64,000 bases of DNA from Eledone cirrhosa (Eukaryota; Mollusca; Cephalopoda; Octopoda; Eledonidae). Shown here in pieces: positions 58,753 through 64,000 of this stretch. Below the pieces are notes generated by a model. The model searched no databases and had not been told where the DNA came from. It worked only from the letters and a program-made list of their open reading frames with translations. Position 1 is the stretch's first letter; every line of letters begins with the position of its first letter. The stretch spans positions 78,559,874 through 78,623,873 of the forward strand of contig OZ024743.1 in NCBI GenBank assembly GCA_964016885.1, read 5' to 3'. The translations under genes were made by a program, and so were the position numbers.

Positions 58753-59105
58753 CGTCAATATAATGCATTGGATTTCTGGTAATGTACTTTTGTCATGTAT
58801 AAGGTTTTTTAATGTAAAAATAAAATTAATTGTAGCAGGAATGCTACTACTTAAATTAATATTTCATCGGAGATAGATTAGAAAAATTTAATAAATGGGG
58901 TGTAATGGGGTGGAGGGATTAGTGGGGGGTGGGGCTGGGGGTCAATTATTCGAAACCCCAGAATAGTGAACTACAACACAGAGAAACGTAGGCAAAACAC
59001 GTTAAAGGGAGACAACTCAGACTAGCCTAAATACCTCAACAATTTTTGCTGTTACTGATTTTGTTCATCCAATCCTCTATACATACATTACACAATTATA
59101 TATAT

Positions 59106-59153
<48 letters not shown>

Positions 59154-59907
59154 ATATATATAAATATATACATATATGTGTGTGTGTGTATGTGTGTGTG
59201 TGTGTGTGTGCGTGTGTGTGTGTGCATATATTATACAATTATATATATATATAAACATATATTTACACACACACACACAAATATATATATATATGTATAT
59301 GCGTTCATACATGAATACACACGCGAACACACATGCACACACAGGCACACACAGACACACACATACACACATATACACACCAATACACACATACACACTC
59401 ATACACACATACACACTTATACACACATACACAGCCTGTCCTTTACATTATATATCTTTGACATTTGCAACAATCGACTAGGCCAGGATAACATGTCACA
59501 TAACAACTACATAGCTACTCCGCCACCCCGCCACCACACCATCATCCCACCATCATACCAGCCACCACTCCACCATCATACAACCCCACCACCCCACCAT
59601 CATGCCAGCCACCACCCCACCATCATACCAGCCCCCCCCCCATCCTACCAGCCCCCCCCACCATCATACCACCCTCCACCCTGCCACTGCACCACCCCTC
59701 AATCCCGCCATCACACCAGCCACCACCCCGCCAGGAAAATATGCTTCGTAGAATCAAGACGTATCTGAGGAATTTGCGATTTTCAGAGTCAGGTTCTATC
59801 ATCACACCGATCGTGCCTCGAGGTGGTCGCCAGAGAAACGATGGTAATATGTCCAATACCATTCGTCGTAACACTGATTCTCTTTTTTTCTGTTATATAT
59901 ATATATA
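58753..59907. repeat. Simple repeats, no gene
   Basis: TA/CA/TG runs 59096-59440 and a CCA-rich tract 59520-59740 (ACCACCCCACCATCAT-like). 58760-59050 shows nothing I recognise. Confidence 0.75.
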
Positions 59908-60800
59908 TAAATGAGCGGAACAAGCAATTATCAAACAATCTTTTAAATAAATTAAAAAACGATTTAAATATTCACCTGTTCTATTGCCGTTACCGACAGT
60001 TTCACTAATCAAAAGATTGGAAATTCAGAGAATTTCCAATGGAAAGAATTAGATCTTCAGACAGCTATTTCCATAATATAGGGTATAAAGCCTCATAGTA
60101 AGTTAATATTTCGCTTCATTCGCGGTGCATGCGGTCAAGCCGTTAAAGTGACTTACACACAAAAATAGGCCATGAGTAAAAGCGGGTTATTATAAACTTG
60201 TTGATCATGCCGCTAAAAATAGCAGCGCAATACACCGTTTTGTTCTCTACATATAGGAGAAAAATTATAAAAGGGTATAGATATTCCTACAGGCACTAGG
60301 TACCTCCAGAAATATGCATGGTGTTTATAATACCCTTTTATAATTTTTCTCCTATATGTAGAGAACAAAACGGTGTATCGCGCTGCTATTTTTAGCGGCA
60401 TGATCAACAAGTTTATAATAACCCGCTTTTACTCATGGCCTATTTTTGTGTGTAAGTCACTTTAACGGCTTGACCGCATGCAACGCGAATGAAGCGAAAT
60501 ATTAACTTACTATGAGGCGTTATACCCTTATAGGATGGACATAGCTGTCTGAAGATCAAATTCTTTCCATTGGAAATTCTCTGAATTTCCAATCTTTTGA
60601 TTAGTCAAACCGTCGGTAACGGCAATAGAACAGGTGAATATTTAAATCGTTTTTTAATTTATTTAAAAGATTGTTTGATGATTACTTGTTCCGCTCATTT
60701 TTATAGTTCTGGTATCTCAAATTAGTACCATCGAACCACAACTATTATAAACACCATGCATATTTCTGTAGGTACTCAGTGCCTGTCGGAATATCCATAC
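59908..60800. repeat. Fold-back element, 370-bp arms with third nested arm
   Basis: Arms about 59908-60275 and 60327-60705 are inverted with few differences (for example TGAGCGGAACAAGCAATTAT against its complement). The spacer block 60270-60325 (ATGCATGGTGTTTATAA) is itself inverted at 60743-60805. No ORF. It ends at a TA run. Confidence 0.88.

Positions 60801-60815
<15 letters not shown>

Positions 60816-60872
<57 letters not shown>
60816..60872. repeat. TA microsatellite
   Basis: Pure TA followed by a short CA run. Confidence 0.95.
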
Positions 60873-60881
<9 letters not shown>

Positions 60882-61043
60882 AAGAGAAGTGTGTTGATAT
60901 GTGTGTAAAGAATTATTACAAGTGAGCTTAACCGTTACTGTATGGAGAACAATATCTACAGGTTAGCAATTAAATAGAAAAAAACTAAGTCAGTATCAAA
61001 TCTCTGAAGTAGAGTTTTAAATTACCAACCTTATAACTATAAG

Positions 61044-61119
61044 TTTGCTGATACGAATCTAGTTCGTTTCACCACAGAAATGTGCAGTTTAACAGCCCAC
61101 AGGTTCCTCAGTCAGCAAA
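61044..61119 (-). ncRNA. Hammerhead ribozyme (type I fold), intact
   Basis: Minus strand: stem I UUUGCUGA/UCAGCAAA, perfect 8 bp (61119-61112 with 61051-61044); CTGAGGA 61111-61105; stem II ACC/GGU extended by UGUG/CACA; GAA 61070-61068; stem III ACGAA/UUCGU, perfect 5 bp with a 5-nt loop; cleavage triplet GUA with H17 at 61052. All invariant core bases are present. Confidence 0.88.
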
Positions 61120-61585
61120 TGTGGATTCTGTTCAAGACACATCTAACCTCATGGATAGAGAAAGCTACTATACATGCTGCCCAGAGTAGGGCGAAATCAC
61201 GTGTTATTTGCATCAAATAACGGCTCTCGTGGATTGGGGAAAATGCTAGAGAGGGCAGCCCAACCATTCGAATTTATTAGCTCAACAATTTGGTGCTCGT
61301 TAAGTATAAGAGGATCGGAATTAAGAGTATTCCGCAGTTCACAGTAATAATAATAATATTAGCTCAAATAAGAATAGAGAATTTTCTTCTGAGCTCAAAT
61401 ACAAATATATTACACAAAGAGAAGTGTGTTACACAGTGAGATGTGTGTAAAGAATTATTACAAGTGAGTTTAACCGTTACTGTATGGAGAACAATACCTA
61501 CAGGTTAGCAATTAAATAGAAAAAAACTAAGTCAGAATCAAATCTCTGAAGTAGAGTTTTAAATTACCAACCTTATAACTATAAG

Positions 61586-61661
61586 TGTGCTGATACGAAT
61601 CTAGTTCGTTTCACCACAGAAATGTGCAGTTTAACAGCCCACAGGTTCCTCAGTCCGAAAA
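61586..61661 (-). ncRNA. Hammerhead ribozyme, second copy with broken stem I
   Basis: The core, stem II and stem III are identical to 61044-61119, but stem I strands read UUUUCGGA and UCAGCACA and only five of eight positions pair. Probably inactive or weak. Confidence 0.7.
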
Positions 61662-61797
61662 TGTGGATTCTGTTCACGACACATCTAACCTCATGGATAG
61701 AGAGAAAGCTAATATACACGCTGCCCAGAGTAGGGCGAAATCACGTGTTAACACAGTAACGGTTAAATAATTCTTTACACGCATCTCAATGTTCTTA

Positions 61798-61894
61798 CAT
61801 TGAGCTATTTCTCTTACTGGTAATATGGTAGTAGCAAATTACTGACCTTTCCTGTTTATAATTGTTTATAGTATATACATAACTATAAATAGTG

Positions 61895-61947
<53 letters not shown>

Positions 61948-61949
61948 TG

Positions 61950-62000
<51 letters not shown>
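61798..62000 (+). repeat. Dispersed repeat copy 2 with TTA and TA runs
   Basis: Same 115-bp sequence as 50620 and 62752, followed by (TTA)n and a TA run to 62000. Confidence 0.85.
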
Positions 62001-62004
<4 letters not shown>

Positions 62005-62751
62005 ACACTGGGTTGTATGTACAATGTTTATTTAACAAGGTTGAGCTATGTAGAGCAGAATGGTTGACATGCCAAGAGAGATGAAAGGATGAATTAAAGT
62101 TAGTTGTTTACCGTTTTGAAGTCAGCGCGCAAGAGACCAAGACGTCTTTACATTACCATGTTCAGGTTGCCAGAGAGTATACCCTCGGCGGAACGCATCT
62201 GGCCGAAGGGCCAGGCAGGTTAAAAGAGAGCGAGTTAGCTGTCGGCTCTCTCCTTTATAGTTCCCTCGGGCGGAAGTTCCTAAGAAGGTTCTGCCACCTC
62301 AACGGGAAGTAATTCCAGCTACTTCCTGTCTAGAGAGCGCTACTGGTGATGTGATCGTCATAACAAGGGAGGCAACTCTTTCTACCTTATCCCCCGCCAG
62401 ATTTTTTAAATATAAAAATCCAATCAACCATGTATGAAGTAAGATGGCGAGCATGTAACACCAAAGTCCAGGCATGAAAATTACAAAAAAATAATGTTTG
62501 CAATAAAAGCAAAACAGCAAAATATAAGCATGCAAAAATCAATTATAGATATCAAGGTAGCCAACCGCTCTTGGCCAGAGAACGACTGGACATCTATCTA
62601 TCCATCACACAAAGATACAATGTAATCAACCTAAAAGAAGAGGTCAAAGGAGCAAAGAAACGTGCTCGAACATAGTTATTAAAAAAAGGTTCAAATGTTC
62701 AAAATACAGTTCACAGGTGACAGCAGGAAAGAAAGTGTCTCCTGTTACATT
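62001..62751. other. Unclassified DNA between two repeat copies
   Basis: More GC-rich than its surroundings (GGCCGAAGGGCCAGGCAGG, CCCTCGGGCGG). No ORF or known motif. It is bracketed by copies 2 and 3 of the dispersed repeat and could be an insertion or LTR-like remnant, unproven. Confidence 0.4.
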
Positions 62752-63204
<453 letters not shown>

Positions 63205-63249
63205 GTAAATGGACAGGTGTGATGTAAAATGTATTACTTCTTCTTTCCG

Positions 63250-63775
63250 TATCTTCGAAGCATGTGGTCATATGACAGTTTCCCATTTCTGTACACTCTC
63301 CTTTGCATTATTATTAAATTCTGTGAGATCTTTTAAGCTGCCCTGGTTGGGTAGTAGAGGGCAAACAAGGCAGTGCTGCATCGTATGGTCCTCCTCTCCG
63401 CATTCGCATATTGTTGGGCCGGTCTTGTAGCTCCATCTGGCCAGAGCAGCTTTTGATCGCCCCATTTCTATTCTCAGGCGGTTGAGTGTCTTCCACTGGA
63501 CCCATGGTGCTTCTGAGCCAGGAGGAAGGGCTTCAGAAGGGGGATTCCCATGTCAATAGGAGGGGAGTCATTCTCTAGCTTTCTAATCCATAGCTGTAGT
63601 CTGGTTTCTTCCTGAGATGTTGTTAGGGGCTGGACATGGCTGAGGAAGCTTCTCCATGACTTCAGTCGTTGGGCCGGAGGTTCAGGTCCGTGAAGAAGGT
63701 GGCGTTCATCACTGATAGCTTTTGTGATCTCTACTCGGCTGGCAGCTTCCCGTCTCACATCTGCAGGGACACCGC
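63250..63775 (-). mobile_element. C-terminal fragment of a non-LTR retrotransposon
   Basis: Minus-strand reading RREAASRVEITKAIS, ETRLQLWIRKLEN, then after a frame change WKTLNRLRIEMGRSKAALARW, KTGPTICECGEEDHTMQHCLV and CPLL. The NRLR-G(R)S-x-x-W and CxCGExxxTMxHxxxxCP pattern is the C-terminal tail of jockey-group LINE RTs. No catalytic part is present. Confidence 0.8.
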
Positions 63776-64000
63776 CTGGAGTTGATTACACACCTTCTGT
63801 TTGTAAGTCGAACACCTTCACAACAATACTAGACTACTGTACCCTAGTATCACAATTAGTATTAATTAATGTTTGAAATACTAATTAATACCATATTTAA
63901 TTATTATGAGTTTTAGACATACACGTACCAATTTGTCTTATTTAGAGCAACTCTGTTGAATCAATTTCCTGACCTATTTCTAAAAATCAATAACCGAATT
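63776..64000. other. AT-rich end of window, nothing recognised
   Basis: No ORF, repeat match or RNA gene seen. Confidence 0.5.

Larger units (their letters stand above)
60878..61800 (-). mobile_element. Tandem hammerhead repeat (retrozyme-like)
   Basis: Two direct copies, about 60881-61215 and 61416-61755, over 90 percent identical by eye and offset by 535-542 bp; the 200 bp between belong to the unit. A short inverted piece follows at 61756-61800 (GTAACGGTTAA, TTCTTTACAC). Each copy carries a hammerhead on the minus strand at the same place. There is no ORF. Tandem units each with one type I hammerhead and no coding capacity are the layout reported for animal retrozymes, although this unit is longer than most. 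Confidence 0.7.

Noticed and set aside
60530..60600. Hammerhead in the 60-kb fold-back (CTGAAGATC)
   Set aside because: No GAA is placed so that stem II closes; the local hairpin pairs in another register.
62001..62751. Solo LTR of an LTR retrotransposon
   Set aside because: No TG...CA ends, target duplication, primer-binding site or gag/pol frame could be shown.

Overview
The window reads as animal DNA, most likely from a mollusc and probably a coleoid cephalopod such as an octopus. The reasons are a multi-exon gene with kilobase introns, very long TA, CA and GA microsatellites, about twenty copies of a tRNA-derived SINE of the kind known from octopus, and many Penelope-like, Tx1/L1-like, RTE-like and Helitron relics. 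The organism call is inference from repeat style; no database was consulted.

The one host gene I can support is on the + strand: an S1-family (trypsin-like) serine protease in six coding exons (9298-9766, 14530-14743, 19118-19251, 20451-20603, 31626-31786, 44141-44296) whose splice phases agree at every junction and whose stop is at 44294-44296. Its catalytic triad (His225, Asp282, Ser380 of the visible 428 residues), an S1-pocket Asp374 and a basic activation site before IIGG are all visible. The first visible exon is a Ser/Thr-rich, acidic, glycosylation-rich stalk. The 5' end (signal peptide, promoter) is not identified and may lie left of the window.

Layout: 1-9297, Penelope fragments, a perfect 404-bp palindrome, a Helitron scrap, and a 1.9-kb satellite of a 38-bp unit directly before the stalk exon. 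9298-44296, the protease with introns filled by SINEs, a minus-strand Tx1-like LINE, hammerhead-bearing fold-backs, a Penelope remnant, two plus-strand Tx1-like LINEs (one nearly intact), a Penelope element between long inverted arms, and a minus-strand Helitron Rep/helicase. 44297-64000, no host gene recognised: SINE clusters, another Penelope element between inverted arms, LINE fragments, an RTE-like LINE, an 800-bp fold-back, a tandem hammerhead repeat, and the C-terminal end of another LINE.

The most interesting signal is not protein-coding. At least five distinct repeat families carry a foldable type I hammerhead ribozyme (CTGANGA core, GAA, three helices, cleavage triplet NUH), with compensatory changes between copies. 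One family is a tandem repeat of about 540 bp without any ORF, resembling an animal retrozyme. Another is a 350-bp palindrome with two ribozymes facing each other, one of them on the sense strand of an intron of the protease gene.
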